Of a stretch of 64,000 nt of DNA, positions 8,627-18,246 are shown one piece after another. Position 1 is the first letter of the stretch. Each line of letters opens with the position of its first letter. The translations under genes and the position numbers were made by a program. A model generated the notes under the pieces. The model was not told the DNA's origin, did not search any database, and saw only the letters and a list, made by a program, of their open reading frames with translations. The stretch is from Embleya hyalina (lineage in GTDB: Bacteria; Actinomycetota; Actinomycetes; Streptomycetales; Streptomycetaceae), in contig NZ_BIFH01000054.1 in the NCBI RefSeq assembly GCF_003967355.1, forward strand, positions 31,784-95,783, written 5' to 3'.

Positions 8627-9721
8627 TTAGGCCATGGTTTTGGTCAGCCAGCGGAAGACGTCGGGGACCATTCGGCGCCAGACGTCCGTGCCGTGGCCGC
8701 CGCCGGAGATTTCGGCGACTGTTATGGCTGTGGGGGGTTTGGTGGCGGCTTTGAGGGCTTGGGCGTCGCCGAAGCCGTCGCCCTTTTCGCCGGCCATGTA
8801 GAGGGCGACCTTCGGGGGCTGTTGGGCGTTTTTGAGGATGGTCAGGGGGTTGGCGGAGACTCGGAGGGCCGGGTCCTTGGCCGTGACCGAGTCGGACTCG
8901 CCCTTGGGGTCGTTGTAGCCGGACAGGCTGACCGCGGCGCCGTAGCGGTCCGGGTGGAGCAGGGCCATCCGGGTGGCGCAGTGGGCGCCGGCGGAGTAGC
9001 CCGCGATCGCCCAGTGCTTGGGGTCGGACTCGGCGCGGAAGTTGTCGATCACCATGCGCCGCACGTCGCCCGAGATCCAGGTGTCGGCGTTGGCCTTGCC
9101 CGGGACGTCCGCGCAGCCGGTGTCCTCCTGGCCCGCGAGCAGCTTGGTGCGCGGCGAGACCAGGATGAACGGGGCCACCTCGCCCTTGGCCATCATGCTC
9201 TTGAGCTGCTTGTTGACGTCCAGCGTGCCGAACCAGGCCTTGGCCGAACCCGGGTAGCCGGGCAGCAGTTCGACGACCGGGAACTTCTTGTCCGCGAACG
9301 CCGGGTCCTTGTACTGCGGCGGCAGCCACACGTAGACCTCGGCCTCGACCCCCGACTGCGGGCCCTTGAGGTTGGTTTCCTGGACGCCCTCGCCCATCTT
9401 GCCGTCACCGGCCGGTTCGAACTTGGTGAGCAGCTTCTGCTCGGGCGCCGGCGGCGGGGCGGGCTCGCGCGCCTCGACCACGTGGCTGCCGCCCGTGCCG
9501 AGGAAGTCGTCCCACGTGTCGTAGAGGCTGTTCGCGTTGTTGACCATCACGAACACCATCAGGATGGCCGTGAACTGGCAGGTGACCAGCATGAACAGCC
9601 GAGCGACGATTTTCACCGGCTTGGGGCCGGGGATGTGGTTCCACGCGAACAACGCCAGCACCACGGCCGCTGTCGCCAGCACGATGGTCGTTATGTAGAA
9701 GGGGGTACCGGTCAGACTCAC
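8627..9721 (-). CDS. Membrane-anchored esterase, alpha/beta hydrolase (mycolyltransferase/esterase-D-like)
   Basis: A 364-residue protein with two N-terminal membrane segments (about 8-27 and 42-61) and an external alpha/beta hydrolase domain. The nucleophile elbow GYSAG places the serine at 243; a late GGGHGTDVW supplies the likely histidine and an Asp in the preceding GDGFGD region may complete the triad. The LPPQYKDPAFADKKFPVV strand matches the PF00756 esterase group, which includes mycolyltransferases. It starts at GTG 9721 and follows the paralogous lipoprotein esterase by about 40 bases, so the two are probably co-transcribed. Substrate unknown; the organism need not contain mycolic acids. 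Confidence 0.8.
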   Translation of the reverse strand: MSLTGTPFYITTIVLATAAVVLALFAWNHIPGPKPVKIVARLFMLVTCQFTAILMVFVMVNNANSLYDTWDDFLGTGGSHVVEAREPAPPPAPEQKLLTKFEPAGDGKMGEGVQETNLKGPQSGVEAEVYVWLPPQYKDPAFADKKFPVVELLPGYPGSAKAWFGTLDVNKQLKSMMAKGEVAPFILVSPRTKLLAGQEDTGCADVPGKANADTWISGDVRRMVIDNFRAESDPKHWAIAGYSAGAHCATRMALLHPDRYGAAVSLSGYNDPKGESDSVTAKDPALRVSANPLTILKNAQQPPKVALYMAGEKGDGFGDAQALKAATKPPTAITVAEISGGGHGTDVWRRMVPDVFRWLTKTMA

Positions 9722-9761
9722 TGTCGTCTTCCAGGGTGATTCAGCGACGATCCGGACACGG

Positions 9762-10790
9762 TCAGTCGGCGATGGGTGGGGACATGTGCCGGCCGAGCCA
9801 GCCGAGGAGGTCGGGGATCATCTTCTTGAAGTGCGAAGTGAGATGCCTGCCACCGGGCTGCTCGTAGTACTCGATGCGAACGGGTGCCGCCGCCTTGGCG
9901 ACGAAGGCCTTGACCAGGCGTACCTCGGCCGCGTCCCCGCCGCCCGCGGTCGCGAGCACGTCGATGTTCGCCTTGCCTTCCGCGATCATCCGATCGGGGC
10001 TGTTGGCCAGCCGCTCCGCCTCGTAGCCCTTCCACAGCGGGCTGTCCGGGTTGAAGTAGCCGTCGATCGGCACCGCGACCTTGAACCGATCGGGGTGCTG
10101 GAGGGCGAGTTTCACGCTGCAGAACGCGCCCGTGGAGGCGCCCATCAGGCCCCAGCCCGCCGGGTCGCGCAGGGTGCGGAAGTTGGCCTTGACCAGGTCG
10201 GGGATGTCCTGTGACATCCACGTGCCCATCTTCGGTTGGCCGGGGATGTCGCTGCACTCCAGGCTGCGCTTCTCGTCCTTCTCCAGGTTCTGCACCGGCA
10301 TCACCATGATGAAGGGGTGCGTCTTGCCCGACCTGGCCTCGGCCACGGCCATCTGTTGGATCGGCAGTTGGTTGTCGGTCCAGGTGTTGTAGCCGTTGCT
10401 CTGCCCGCCGGCGTAGAGCGTGAGGACGGGGAAGCCGTGCTTGGCGAAGGCCGGGTCGTGGTACTCCGGCGGCAGCCACACCCACACCTTGCCGGTGACG
10501 CCCGACTTGGGGCCGGTGTAGCTGGTCATCATGATCGGCCCGACGGGGGTGGTCGTCGCCGTGGTGAAGTTCGTCGCGGGCCCGGCCGGCATGACGACCT
10601 TGCCGGGGGCGGCGGGCTTCGCGGGCGGGCCGGACGACTGGCCGCCGGACTGTCGGGGCGCGGCGGTGCTCTTGGCGTGGTCGACCGTGGAGTCGCCGGA
10701 CGAGGAGCCGCACGCGACCGCGGTCACCGCGAGCAGTACGGCGCCGAGCAGCGCCGTCGCGCGAGGACGGCGTGCGGAAAGGGGGTTCAA
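9762..10790 (-). CDS. Lipoprotein esterase, paralogue of the downstream gene
   Basis: I start this gene at the TTG at 10790, 8 bases after GGAG, because it gives a clean lipoprotein signal: basic start, hydrophobic core and lipobox AVAC followed by GSSSG. The mature protein (342-residue precursor) is an alpha/beta hydrolase with nucleophile GASTGAF and a late GGRHL histidine, plus the LPPEYHDPAFAKHG strand shared with the downstream gene. The two are clearly paralogous, one anchored by lipid and the other by membrane helices. Role probably in hydrolysing or transferring esters at the outer face of the membrane. Confidence 0.78.
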   Translation of the reverse strand: MNPLSARRPRATALLGAVLLAVTAVACGSSSGDSTVDHAKSTAAPRQSGGQSSGPPAKPAAPGKVVMPAGPATNFTTATTTPVGPIMMTSYTGPKSGVTGKVWVWLPPEYHDPAFAKHGFPVLTLYAGGQSNGYNTWTDNQLPIQQMAVAEARSGKTHPFIMVMPVQNLEKDEKRSLECSDIPGQPKMGTWMSQDIPDLVKANFRTLRDPAGWGLMGASTGAFCSVKLALQHPDRFKVAVPIDGYFNPDSPLWKGYEAERLANSPDRMIAEGKANIDVLATAGGGDAAEVRLVKAFVAKAAAPVRIEYYEQPGGRHLTSHFKKMIPDLLGWLGRHMSPPIAD

Positions 10791-11032
10791 GGGAAGAGCT
10801 CCGACAGGCGTCAGGGGGGTGCTGTTGACAAAAACGACCTTAACCGGGCGGCGAAACGGTGATCGGGCTGCTCTGTAACAGCCGTCCATCAATCGGCGGG
10901 ACGTAAACAGTGTTTTCGTGATTTCACCGTGACCGGATCACCCCTTCGGCGGACGTCGGAGTGACTTTCCGAAGTGGCGCGGGTACCGGCGGAGATCCTG
11001 CCTTCGCAGTTTCCCGCCGACAGGAGCCGCGC

Positions 11033-11668
11033 TTGTCCGTCACCGCACCGGTCCCGCGACCCCCCTCCTCGAACTCGTCGAACTCCTCGAACTCCTCGAA
11101 ACCGGATCGCCGGTTGTGGCCACGCCCGACGCGGGGGTCGCACGGGCTGCGGGCCACGCTGGTCGTCGCCGTCGTGATGGTGGTCCTGATCGCGGTTCCC
11201 TACCTGCTCAACCGCTCCGTGGTCGGCGCCGCGCCGGTGCGGGCCGGGCAGGTGGTCACGCTGGGTACGTTCCGGTACCAACCCGCGCTCGGCTGGCAGG
11301 TCGACCGGGGCGCGTCCCAGGCCGATCTGGTCAGCGTGCTGGTCAAGGGGGCGACCACGTATCGGCTGACCCCGCTGGGTCGGCAGTCCTCGACGGCGGG
11401 CGCGTTCCGGGCCGCGGCGCGCCGCTACGCGGCCACCGGGCGCGGGCGGGTGGGCGGCGACCCCGCCGCGGTGACCACCGCGCGCGGCCTCACCGGCCTG
11501 GTCGCGCCGATCACCGGACACACCGTGGCCGGCACGCTGACCGTCCTGGTCGCCGGCGGCCAGGGACTGGGCGTGTCGCTCACCGCCCGGCACACCGCGC
11601 CGCTGACCGCCGCGATCGCCGACGACGTGGTGACCATGCTCGACTCGGTGGAGGTGGCCGCCTCGTGA
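11033..11668 (+). CDS. Membrane protein with a single N-terminal span
   Basis: The TTG at 11033 sits 6 bases after AGGAG and is preferred over an upstream ATG. The 211-residue product has a cytoplasmic Pro/Ser-rich leader with the repeat SNSSNSSNSS (from a 9-bp DNA repeat), one membrane span near residues 42-60, and an extracytoplasmic domain of about 140 residues rich in short strands. No family recognised. Its stop overlaps the start of the PrsW-type protease by 4 bases, so the two are translationally coupled and probably act together, perhaps as substrate or partner. Confidence 0.7.
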   Translation: MSVTAPVPRPPSSNSSNSSNSSKPDRRLWPRPTRGSHGLRATLVVAVVMVVLIAVPYLLNRSVVGAAPVRAGQVVTLGTFRYQPALGWQVDRGASQADLVSVLVKGATTYRLTPLGRQSSTAGAFRAAARRYAATGRGRVGGDPAAVTTARGLTGLVAPITGHTVAGTLTVLVAGGQGLGVSLTARHTAPLTAAIADDVVTMLDSVEVAAS

Positions 11669-12918
11669 GTGTGGCTCCGCTGACCGACCGTCGCGGTCGC
11701 CGGGACGCGGGCGGCATCGTGCAGCCCGCGCGCGCGGCGTTCTGGCTCTATCCGATCGTGCTCGCGCTCGGCGCGGCGAGCGTGGTGCCCAACTTCGTCC
11801 GGCTGTCCTCGGCGGCTCCGTCGGGTGCGCTGGTGCTGAGTGTGGTGATCAACACGCTGTGGCTGATCCCGGCGCTCGCGGTGATCACCCACCTCGACCT
11901 GTTCGAGCGCGAGCCGCTGTCGTTCTGTGTGGCGGCGGTGTTGTGGGGCGGCCTGGTGGCGACCGGGTTCGCGCTGGTGGCCAACGACAACCTGCTCAGC
12001 TATCTGGCCAAGCTGGATCCGGAGTTCTCCACCGACTGGGGCGCCTCGATCTCCGCGCCGATCGTCGAGGAGACGCTGAAACTGCTCGGCGTGGTGACGT
12101 TGATCCTGATCAACCGCCGGGTCTTCGAGAGCGTGCTCGACGGCTTCGTGATCGGCGCGCTGGTCGGCCTGGGCTTCCAGGTCGTGGAGAACATCCTGTA
12201 CGGGCTGAACGCGGCGATCCAGTCCGGCGAGATCTGGACCGGCGGCGTCGTGGCCAGCTTCTTCGTCCGGGCCGTCGTCAACGGGCTGTGGAGCCACGCC
12301 GCGTTCACCGCGATGACCGGCGCGGGCGTGGCGTACGTGCTGGTCGGTGTGCGTCGGCCGTTGCCGGTGCGACTCGCCGCCGCGATCGCGCTGTACGTGG
12401 TCGCCTGGGGCCTGCACTTCGTGAACAATTCGCCGCTCGCGGAGATCGTGCTGCGGCGCACCGACTGGTATCTGACCATCGTGCAGATCGTGCTCAACGG
12501 CCTGGTCGCGCTGGCCGTCGCGAGCTATGTCTACCGGCTCGCGGCCCGGCAGGAGTTCCGGCGGTTCGCCCGCGCGGTGGGCGACGAGCCGGAGCTGCTG
12601 CCGCTGCGCGAGTTGGCCGCGCTGGCCTCGAACAAGACCCGGAAGGACGCGGTGGAGGCGGCCCGACGCGAGCACGGGCGCAAGGCGGCCCGGGCGCGCA
12701 GTCGGCTCCAGCGCGCGCAACTGGGCTTCGGGGTGGCGCTGTCCCGGTCCGCCGACCCGGTCCACGATCCCGGGGTGGCGCGCTGGCACCGGCGGATCGA
12801 CCGGGCCCGGGCCCAGGTGGTGGCCGCCGACGCGGATCCGCCGCCGCACGCCCCGACCGGGCGGGCGAAGCCCCGACCCGAGACACCTCCGGGACCGGAG
12901 GTACCGGAGGTGCCGTAG
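11665..12918 (+). CDS. PrsW-family intramembrane metalloprotease
   Basis: A 417-residue polytopic membrane protein, starting at GTG 11665 in a GTGA overlap with the preceding stop. About eight hydrophobic segments are visible. The PrsW signatures are present: EETLK near residue 135, the FQVVEN segment, SHAAFTAMTG and a late HFVNN, which together supply the glutamates and histidines that bind zinc. PrsW proteins cleave membrane-bound anti-sigma factors or other membrane substrates. A soluble, charged C-terminal tail of about 110 residues with Pro-rich end extends beyond the protease core. The coupled upstream membrane protein is a plausible substrate, but no anti-sigma motif is evident in it. 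Confidence 0.85.
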   Translation: MSVAPLTDRRGRRDAGGIVQPARAAFWLYPIVLALGAASVVPNFVRLSSAAPSGALVLSVVINTLWLIPALAVITHLDLFEREPLSFCVAAVLWGGLVATGFALVANDNLLSYLAKLDPEFSTDWGASISAPIVEETLKLLGVVTLILINRRVFESVLDGFVIGALVGLGFQVVENILYGLNAAIQSGEIWTGGVVASFFVRAVVNGLWSHAAFTAMTGAGVAYVLVGVRRPLPVRLAAAIALYVVAWGLHFVNNSPLAEIVLRRTDWYLTIVQIVLNGLVALAVASYVYRLAARQEFRRFARAVGDEPELLPLRELAALASNKTRKDAVEAARREHGRKAARARSRLQRAQLGFGVALSRSADPVHDPGVARWHRRIDRARAQVVAADADPPPHAPTGRAKPRPETPPGPEVPEVP

Positions 12919-12940
12919 GTCGTGGCGCCGAGGCCCGCGG

Positions 12941-13162
12941 TCACCGGCAGGTGCGCGGGTCCGGGGCGCCGGCGGTGTCGGTCCGTCGGGGTTGTTCGTC
13001 CCTCGGTGTCCACTCGGCCTCTTCGAGGTCGGCGAGCGCGTTCTCGCGCAGCAGATCCGGGGGTGCGGTGCCGATGTCGCGTCGGCCGAGCGAGCGCACC
13101 ACCAGGAGCACGGTCAGGCCGAGCAGACACGCGGACACGGCGAGTACGACGAGTCCGTCCAT
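12941..13162 (-). CDS. Small membrane protein, 73 aa
   Basis: A short gene with an ATG at 13162 behind a clear GGAGG site. The product has one membrane helix at residues 4-22 followed by a basic RSLGRR stop-transfer stretch and a polar, Asp/Glu-rich cytoplasmic tail. It converges on the protease gene. The ribosome site and sharp hydrophobic-then-charged profile support a real gene. Function unknown. Confidence 0.6.
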   Translation of the reverse strand: MDGLVVLAVSACLLGLTVLLVVRSLGRRDIGTAPPDLLRENALADLEEAEWTPRDEQPRRTDTAGAPDPRTCR

Positions 13163-13321
13163 GGTGCTCCTCCCTACCTACCCGTAGGGCGGTTGCCATC
13201 GGGCAGCCACCATGAGGCAGTTGCTCTCCATGGTCCCGTGTGAAGCGGACAATGTGAACCGACCGGAGATGAATAGCGGGCGTCGGATCACCCGGCCCGC
13301 GGCACCGGCGAGAATGTCCGC

Positions 13322-14107
13322 ATGCGCGCACACCTCGAAGCCATGGACCGCAATCTCGCCGAGCACGCGTGCCACCTGCACCGGGTCACCCCGGGGATGC
13401 GCGTGTTCGAGGACGACGAGGTGATCGTCGCGGACAGCGGCCTGGGCCACGACACGTACAACATCGTCGCGGGCACGCGCGCGAGCGCCGAGACGCTGGG
13501 GGCGGTCGTCGAACGTACGGTCCGCCGGGTCGCCGCGACCGGGCGGCCGTTCTCGTGGTGGGTCACCCAGGGGTCGCGGCCGGTGGACCTGGCCGAGCGG
13601 TTGCCGGCGTACGGGCTCCCGGTCGGCGAGCGCGAGGTGGCGATGTGGGCGACGTTGTCCCCGAGCGCGCCCGGCGTGGCGCAGCGGCCGGCGGGGCTGC
13701 GGATCGAACCGGTGCGCACGCGTGCGGGGTTGCTGGACTATGCGACGGTGCTCGCGTCGTTGTGGACGCCGGCCGTCCCGGAGGTGGTGCGCTTCGCCGA
13801 GCTGACCGCCGACGCGGCCCTGCTCTCCGCCGCGCGCTACCTGGTGGGCTACGTGGACGATCGTCCGGTGGCCACCGCCGAGGTGTTCCTGCACGCCGGC
13901 GTCGCGGGCGTGTACAACATCGCGACCGTGGCCGCCGAGCGCCGGCGCGGCTACGGCGCGGCGCTGACCCGGGCCGCGCTCGACACGGCGATCGCGGAGG
14001 GGCACTCGGTCGCGGTGCTCCAGGCCTCGGCGGAAGGCGAGCCCGTGTACCGGAAATCGGGCTTTCGGGTACTCGGGCCCGTCACCGAGCATGCGATCGT
14101 CACGTGA
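13322..14107 (+). CDS. GNAT-family N-acetyltransferase
   Basis: A 261-residue protein whose C-terminal half carries the acetyl-CoA motif [20 protein letters not shown], with the RRxGxG/A pyrophosphate loop, followed by an LQAS strand and YRKSGFR, the usual GNAT motif B. The N-terminal 120 residues look like a degenerate second GNAT fold, as in many actinobacterial members. It transfers an acetyl group from acetyl-CoA to an unknown amine. Start ATG at 13322 lies a few bases after an in-frame stop region; the gene stands alone between unrelated neighbours. Confidence 0.85.
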   Translation: MRAHLEAMDRNLAEHACHLHRVTPGMRVFEDDEVIVADSGLGHDTYNIVAGTRASAETLGAVVERTVRRVAATGRPFSWWVTQGSRPVDLAERLPAYGLPVGEREVAMWATLSPSAPGVAQRPAGLRIEPVRTRAGLLDYATVLASLWTPAVPEVVRFAELTADAALLSAARYLVGYVDDRPVATAEVFLHAGVAGVYNIATVAAERRRGYGAALTRAALDTAIAEGHSVAVLQASAEGEPVYRKSGFRVLGPVTEHAIVT

Positions 14108-14212
14108 ACCCCCGGTGGTGGGAGCTTCCGCCGCCGTGAACCGCCGGCCGAACCCGGTGGCGGAGGTCGCCCCGTGCCCTCCGACACGGTCACGGCTTCC
14201 CGCCGCCGGGCG

Positions 14213-15130
14213 CTACGCGAGCAGTTCCGGGTGCAGTGCCTCGACCATCCGGCGCATGCCGTCCTTCCAGTGCACGGTGGTGCGGCCGGTGATGGCGTGC
14301 ATCGCGGTCAGGTCGAGGGTGACCGAGTCGATCGTCTCGCTCGTGGCATTGAACTCGGGCTGCACGCCGGTGAGTTCGGCCAGATAACCGCACCACTCCT
14401 CGATGCTCACCGGGTCGCTGCCACCCCAGTTGACGGTGGTCACCTCGGGAGTCGCCGCCGCGAACAGCGCGGGCAGGGTGCCGGCGATGTCGTCGACGTG
14501 GATCGGGTGGTAGATGCTGGGCGTGTTCGAGTGCACGTCGACCGGCACGCCGCCGAGCATCATCTCCAGGTGGATACCGGGCCAGCCGCCGTTGTCCCCG
14601 TACGGCACGGACAGGCGCGCGATCGTGGTCGGCAGCGCGAATCGGCGGGCGCCCCAGCGCGCGGCCCCCTCGGCGGCGATCTTGCAGATGCTGTACGTCT
14701 CCAGGAACGACCAGACCCGGTGGTTGTCGCCGAGCGCCGCGTGCTCGGCCAACTCCTTGTGGCCGGCGGGCTGGTAGACGGCGGTGGACGAGCAGTGCAG
14801 GAAGGCACGGGCCGCCCGGTGATGCTCCATCAGCGACAGTACGCCGCCGGCGTTCGCGTCCAGGTCCAGATTCCAGTCGCCGTTCTTGGCCACCGCGAAG
14901 TTGACCACGTAGTCGGCGTCGGCGGGCAGGGCGGCGACGTCGCCGGCGGCCAGGTCGATCCGCACGCAGGTGACGCCCGCGGCCTCCAGGCGGGCTCGGG
15001 CCTCGTCGTCCTGGAAGCGGGCGGCGCCGTAGACCTCGTTGTCGCGCGCGAGGATCCCGGCGACGGGTTCGGCGACCTGGCCGGTGACGCCGGTGACGAC
15101 GATCTTGGCGCCGCTGAGGGGGGTTGCCAT
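14213..15130 (-). CDS. NAD-dependent epimerase/dehydratase (extended SDR)
   Basis: A 305-residue extended short-chain dehydrogenase. I start at ATG 15130, five bases after GGAG; the frame continues upstream but with Arg/Pro-rich shadow sequence. The N-terminal TGVTGQVAEPVAGIL is a TGxxGxxG-type nucleotide-binding motif, and YSICK supplies the catalytic Tyr-xxx-Lys. The central HVDDIAG segment is typical of epimerase-type SDRs. Substrate is probably a nucleotide sugar or related keto compound, but no pathway neighbours help. Confidence 0.87.
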   Translation of the reverse strand: MATPLSGAKIVVTGVTGQVAEPVAGILARDNEVYGAARFQDDEARARLEAAGVTCVRIDLAAGDVAALPADADYVVNFAVAKNGDWNLDLDANAGGVLSLMEHHRAARAFLHCSSTAVYQPAGHKELAEHAALGDNHRVWSFLETYSICKIAAEGAARWGARRFALPTTIARLSVPYGDNGGWPGIHLEMMLGGVPVDVHSNTPSIYHPIHVDDIAGTLPALFAAATPEVTTVNWGGSDPVSIEEWCGYLAELTGVQPEFNATSETIDSVTLDLTAMHAITGRTTVHWKDGMRRMVEALHPELLA

Positions 15131-15471
15131 GGGGACTCCGTTGTCGTGTCTGGTGTTTCGTGTCCCGCGGCCGGCCGCTCGCCGAGCGCCGTACGGCCGG
15201 GAAACCCGGTCCGGCCGGGGCCGTGGGGGCGGTCGGGGCGGGCGTGGCGGCACGTTAGTGCAGGTTGCGATCAGGTGGAAGGGAGAGGAAGCGGGGAAAG
15301 GGGAGCGGGAAGGGCCCGGCGGGTGGGAAGGGAACCGGTGGGGAACGGGTCCGGAACCGTGCGGGAACGGCCGAGGGAACGAGGGCCTTCCCTTATCCGG
15401 GGGTGGATGCGGAACGGAGATGGTCGATCGGCCGTCTCTGCGGACGGGGGGATCGACTTTCGGGGGCAGCG

Positions 15472-16038
15472 ATGAGTGCAACGGGGCACTGCCGACTGTG
15501 CGGGACCGAGGTTCCGGACGAGCGTCACGGGTACTGCGAAGGGCCGCTGTGCGGAGCCGATCTGGCCGGCCAGCGGGTGGGCGATCCGGGGGTCGCCGTG
15601 CAGGTCGGGTTCGAGCGCGCCCGGGTGGCGGCTCGGCCCGGGGAGGTGGTCGAGGCACGACTGTTGGTGCGCAATCGGGGCCGGCGGGCCGAGCGCTTCC
15701 GGATCCGGGTGTTCGACACGGAACGGGTCGCGGTCACCGAGCCGGAGCCGGGCGCGCCGATCGGGCCGGGGGCCGAGGTGGTGTGGACGGTTCGGTATCG
15801 GGTCCCGCGCGACCCGGGCCCGTTGGCCGCCGGGCCGGCCGCGGCGGGGCCGGGTGGGGCCGCCGACGCGGCGTCCGGGCTGTACTACGCGGCGGTGCGG
15901 GCCGAGGCGGTGCGGGACGCGCGCGTGGGCGCGGCGGCGGTGCTCGACGTACGGATCCGCGGCGAGACCGATGGCGCGGGTCGGATTCGGGCGATTCGTG
16001 CGCCGATCCCGCGGTGGCCGGCAACATGTCCGGAATGA
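15472..16038 (+). CDS. Zinc-ribbon-like protein with a beta-sandwich domain
   Basis: A 188-residue protein starting at ATG 15472. Residues 7-28 contain four cysteines spaced C-x2-C-x12-C-x4-C, which suggests a small zinc-binding ribbon. The rest alternates short hydrophobic strands with Gly/Arg turns (ARLLVRNRGRRAERFRI, VWTVRYRVP), like an Ig-type beta-sandwich. No signal peptide. Stop overlaps the next start (ATGA at 16035), so the two genes are coupled. Function unknown. Confidence 0.6.
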   Translation: MSATGHCRLCGTEVPDERHGYCEGPLCGADLAGQRVGDPGVAVQVGFERARVAARPGEVVEARLLVRNRGRRAERFRIRVFDTERVAVTEPEPGAPIGPGAEVVWTVRYRVPRDPGPLAAGPAAAGPGGAADAASGLYYAAVRAEAVRDARVGAAAVLDVRIRGETDGAGRIRAIRAPIPRWPATCPE

Positions 16039-16499
16039 AGGCATCGCTGTCGTTCACGTGGACCCTGTCGGGTGCCGGTTGGGCCGACTGCGTCATCGCG
16101 GACGCGAACGCGGAGGCGCAGATGCTCGTCTCGTACGTCACCCCCGCGCCCGAGGAGTTGATCGGCGCGGTGACCCGGCTCGCACTCGGCGAATCGGGTG
16201 ACCACAAGGTGATGTTCGAGGCCGAGCCGAACGGCTTTCTGTGGCACCTGAGTCCGGACGGGGACGCGGTCGAGATCCGGATCGTCGAATACCCCGACAC
16301 CTCGCGGCGCTCGCGACCCGGCGCGGTGCTCTGGGAGGCGCGGCACCCGATCGAGGTGGTGGCCCGCTGCGTGCTGCGCGGCTTCGATCGGGTGGACGCC
16401 GATCGTGGCGAGGACGGGTGGTACGCGGACTGGAAACGGCCTTTCCCGCGTCGGGAACTGGAGCAACTGCGCCGGGCGCGGGAGAAGTCGCGCGCGTGA
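16035..16499 (+). CDS. Conserved hypothetical protein, about 154 aa
   Basis: A soluble acidic protein starting at ATG 16035, coupled to the previous gene by an ATGA overlap; ATG 16026 is an alternative that adds three residues. The sequence has regular alternating strands and a C-terminal amphipathic, Arg/Glu-rich helix. A WHLSPDGDAVEIRIVEYPD stretch in the middle is reminiscent of small actinobacterial proteins of unknown function. It lies about 90 bases from the convergent Ro60 gene. I cannot assign a role. Confidence 0.65.
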   Translation: MKASLSFTWTLSGAGWADCVIADANAEAQMLVSYVTPAPEELIGAVTRLALGESGDHKVMFEAEPNGFLWHLSPDGDAVEIRIVEYPDTSRRSRPGAVLWEARHPIEVVARCVLRGFDRVDADRGEDGWYADWKRPFPRRELEQLRRAREKSRA

Positions 16500-16586
16500 A
16501 CGCACGTCCGCGCGCCCGGGTGGGCGCGCGGACGTGCGGTGGATCGGGCCGTGCCGGGCGGCGCGTCGTGCGACGCCCGGCACGGT

Positions 16587-18224
16587 TCAGGCCGCGGTGC
16601 CGGCCGTCGCCTCCCACGGCCAGCGTGCGTCCCGGCCCGCCTCCAGGAGCGAGACCATGGTGAACGCGGCGTCGGTCAGGCCGCCGAAGGTGTGCCGGTT
16701 GCGGCTGCCCGACGGGGCGTGCCCGGCCTGGTAGCCGGCCAGGTTCCAGGTGTACAGCGGAATGTTCGCCGGGACGGACCCGGTCACCTCCCGGGTGTCG
16801 TGCCCGGCCTGCTCGTCGGTGACGATCAGCACCCGGTCGTGCGCCCGATACTCCCGACGCAGCGCCAGAGCGGTGTCGGTACCGCCGCCCAGGAAGTAGC
16901 CGTCCTGCTTCCAACGGTCCAGCGAGCGCAGCAACGACTCGCCGCGACGCATCGGGTAGGTCTTCGTGTGTGCGCCGGGCTTGTCCTCCCAGTACCGCCG
17001 GGTGCTCGAGAAGGACACCACGTCGGCGTACCCGCATCGCTGACCGATCGCGATGCCGAACAGTGCCGCCGCGTCCCAGCGCATCAGCGTGCCGTCCCGG
17101 GAGAAGCCCGACTCCATGCTGGAACTGGTGTCCACCAGGATCAGCGTCCGCCCGGGCAACTTCGGCACGTTCGCCAGCGCGTGACCGAGCGCCCGCTCCA
17201 GCGGGTACGCCCAGCGCAGCGACGGCGCGGCACGGTGCGCGGACAGGAACCGGAACGGCAACTGCCGCGAACGCGCCACCTCTTCGGGATCCGCCAGCCT
17301 GGCCGCGACCCGCGCGGCGAGGACGTCGTCGACACCGGCCTCGTCGAAGTTGCGCAGGTTGCGCAGCAGCGCCATGTAGCCCATCGACGGAATCACCGCC
17401 GACCACGCCGCCGCGTCCATCGGCCCCTGGAGCCAACCCGCCAGCGCCTCCCAGGTGATGCCGGCGGCCCGCAGCCGCTCGGCCGCGTCGGGAGCGCGCA
17501 GCAGCGCCGCGCGCTCGGCCGCGGGCACGGCCATCAGCTCGGCGCGCGCGGTGAGCACCGGGTCCGACGCGGGCGGTGTCGCCGTGTCGGGGTGGTGCCG
17601 GCGATCGAGCGCGTAGCCGAACAGCGCGCCCTGCCACGGCTTGTCCGCCGCCGGGCGCGGGTGGGTCAGGTTGAGCACGTCGGCGAAGCGGTAGCCCTTG
17701 CTCGCGGTGTCGTACTTGAGCAGCGCGGGTGAGGTGTACAGCCGGCGCACGGCGTCCTCGATGCCGCGCTTGATCGGCTTGGGAATGGCCCGCCCGTACC
17801 GCGAAGTCCAGTAGCCCAGCAGCTCGCCGGGCTCGTCGGCGCGGCGCAACACCGCGTCCACCGCCCGGCGGGACAGCCCCGGCAGCCCGAACTCCAGGCG
17901 GGCGCGCGTCATTTCGGCGGCACCGACGATGGCGGCGGTACGCATGTAGGCGTCCCGGCGCAGCCAGGTGAGCAGGCCGAGCAGCCATTCGCCGTCGTAC
18001 ACCGCCAGTTCGTGGACGAGCTGGGTGAACCGGTCGTCGCGGGTGCCGCCGCTCTCGTAGAACGTGTCGGTGCCGACGAAGTTCGCCACCGCGAGCAGGA
18101 ACAACTCACTGCGCGCGTCGCGGGTGTAGCCGGTGCCGCCCTGGTGGGTGACGGTCTTCGGGCCCGTGCTGCGCACCGGCGAGACGAGGGCCGGACGGCT
18201 TCGGGGCAGGTTGAATCGAGACAT
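16587..18224 (-). CDS. Ro60-type TROVE + vWA RNA-binding protein (Rsr)
   Basis: A 545-residue orthologue-like Ro60 protein of normal length. The TROVE domain (HEAT-like ring, residues about 25-340) binds Y RNAs on its outer surface and single-stranded RNA ends in its hole. It is followed by a von Willebrand A domain whose MIDAS motif DTSSSMESG sits near residues 364-372, with a downstream TDEQ. In Deinococcus and Salmonella the homologue (Rsr) works with Y RNAs and the exonuclease PNPase in RNA quality control. Start ATG 18224 lies 22 bases after the 3' arm of a structured RNA encoded on the same strand. No rtcB/rtcA repair genes are adjacent. Confidence 0.92.
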   Translation of the reverse strand: MSRFNLPRSRPALVSPVRSTGPKTVTHQGGTGYTRDARSELFLLAVANFVGTDTFYESGGTRDDRFTQLVHELAVYDGEWLLGLLTWLRRDAYMRTAAIVGAAEMTRARLEFGLPGLSRRAVDAVLRRADEPGELLGYWTSRYGRAIPKPIKRGIEDAVRRLYTSPALLKYDTASKGYRFADVLNLTHPRPAADKPWQGALFGYALDRRHHPDTATPPASDPVLTARAELMAVPAAERAALLRAPDAAERLRAAGITWEALAGWLQGPMDAAAWSAVIPSMGYMALLRNLRNFDEAGVDDVLAARVAARLADPEEVARSRQLPFRFLSAHRAAPSLRWAYPLERALGHALANVPKLPGRTLILVDTSSSMESGFSRDGTLMRWDAAALFGIAIGQRCGYADVVSFSSTRRYWEDKPGAHTKTYPMRRGESLLRSLDRWKQDGYFLGGGTDTALALRREYRAHDRVLIVTDEQAGHDTREVTGSVPANIPLYTWNLAGYQAGHAPSGSRNRHTFGGLTDAAFTMVSLLEAGRDARWPWEATAGTAA

Positions 18225-18246
18225 GGTGATCCCCCGTGGAACGTGG

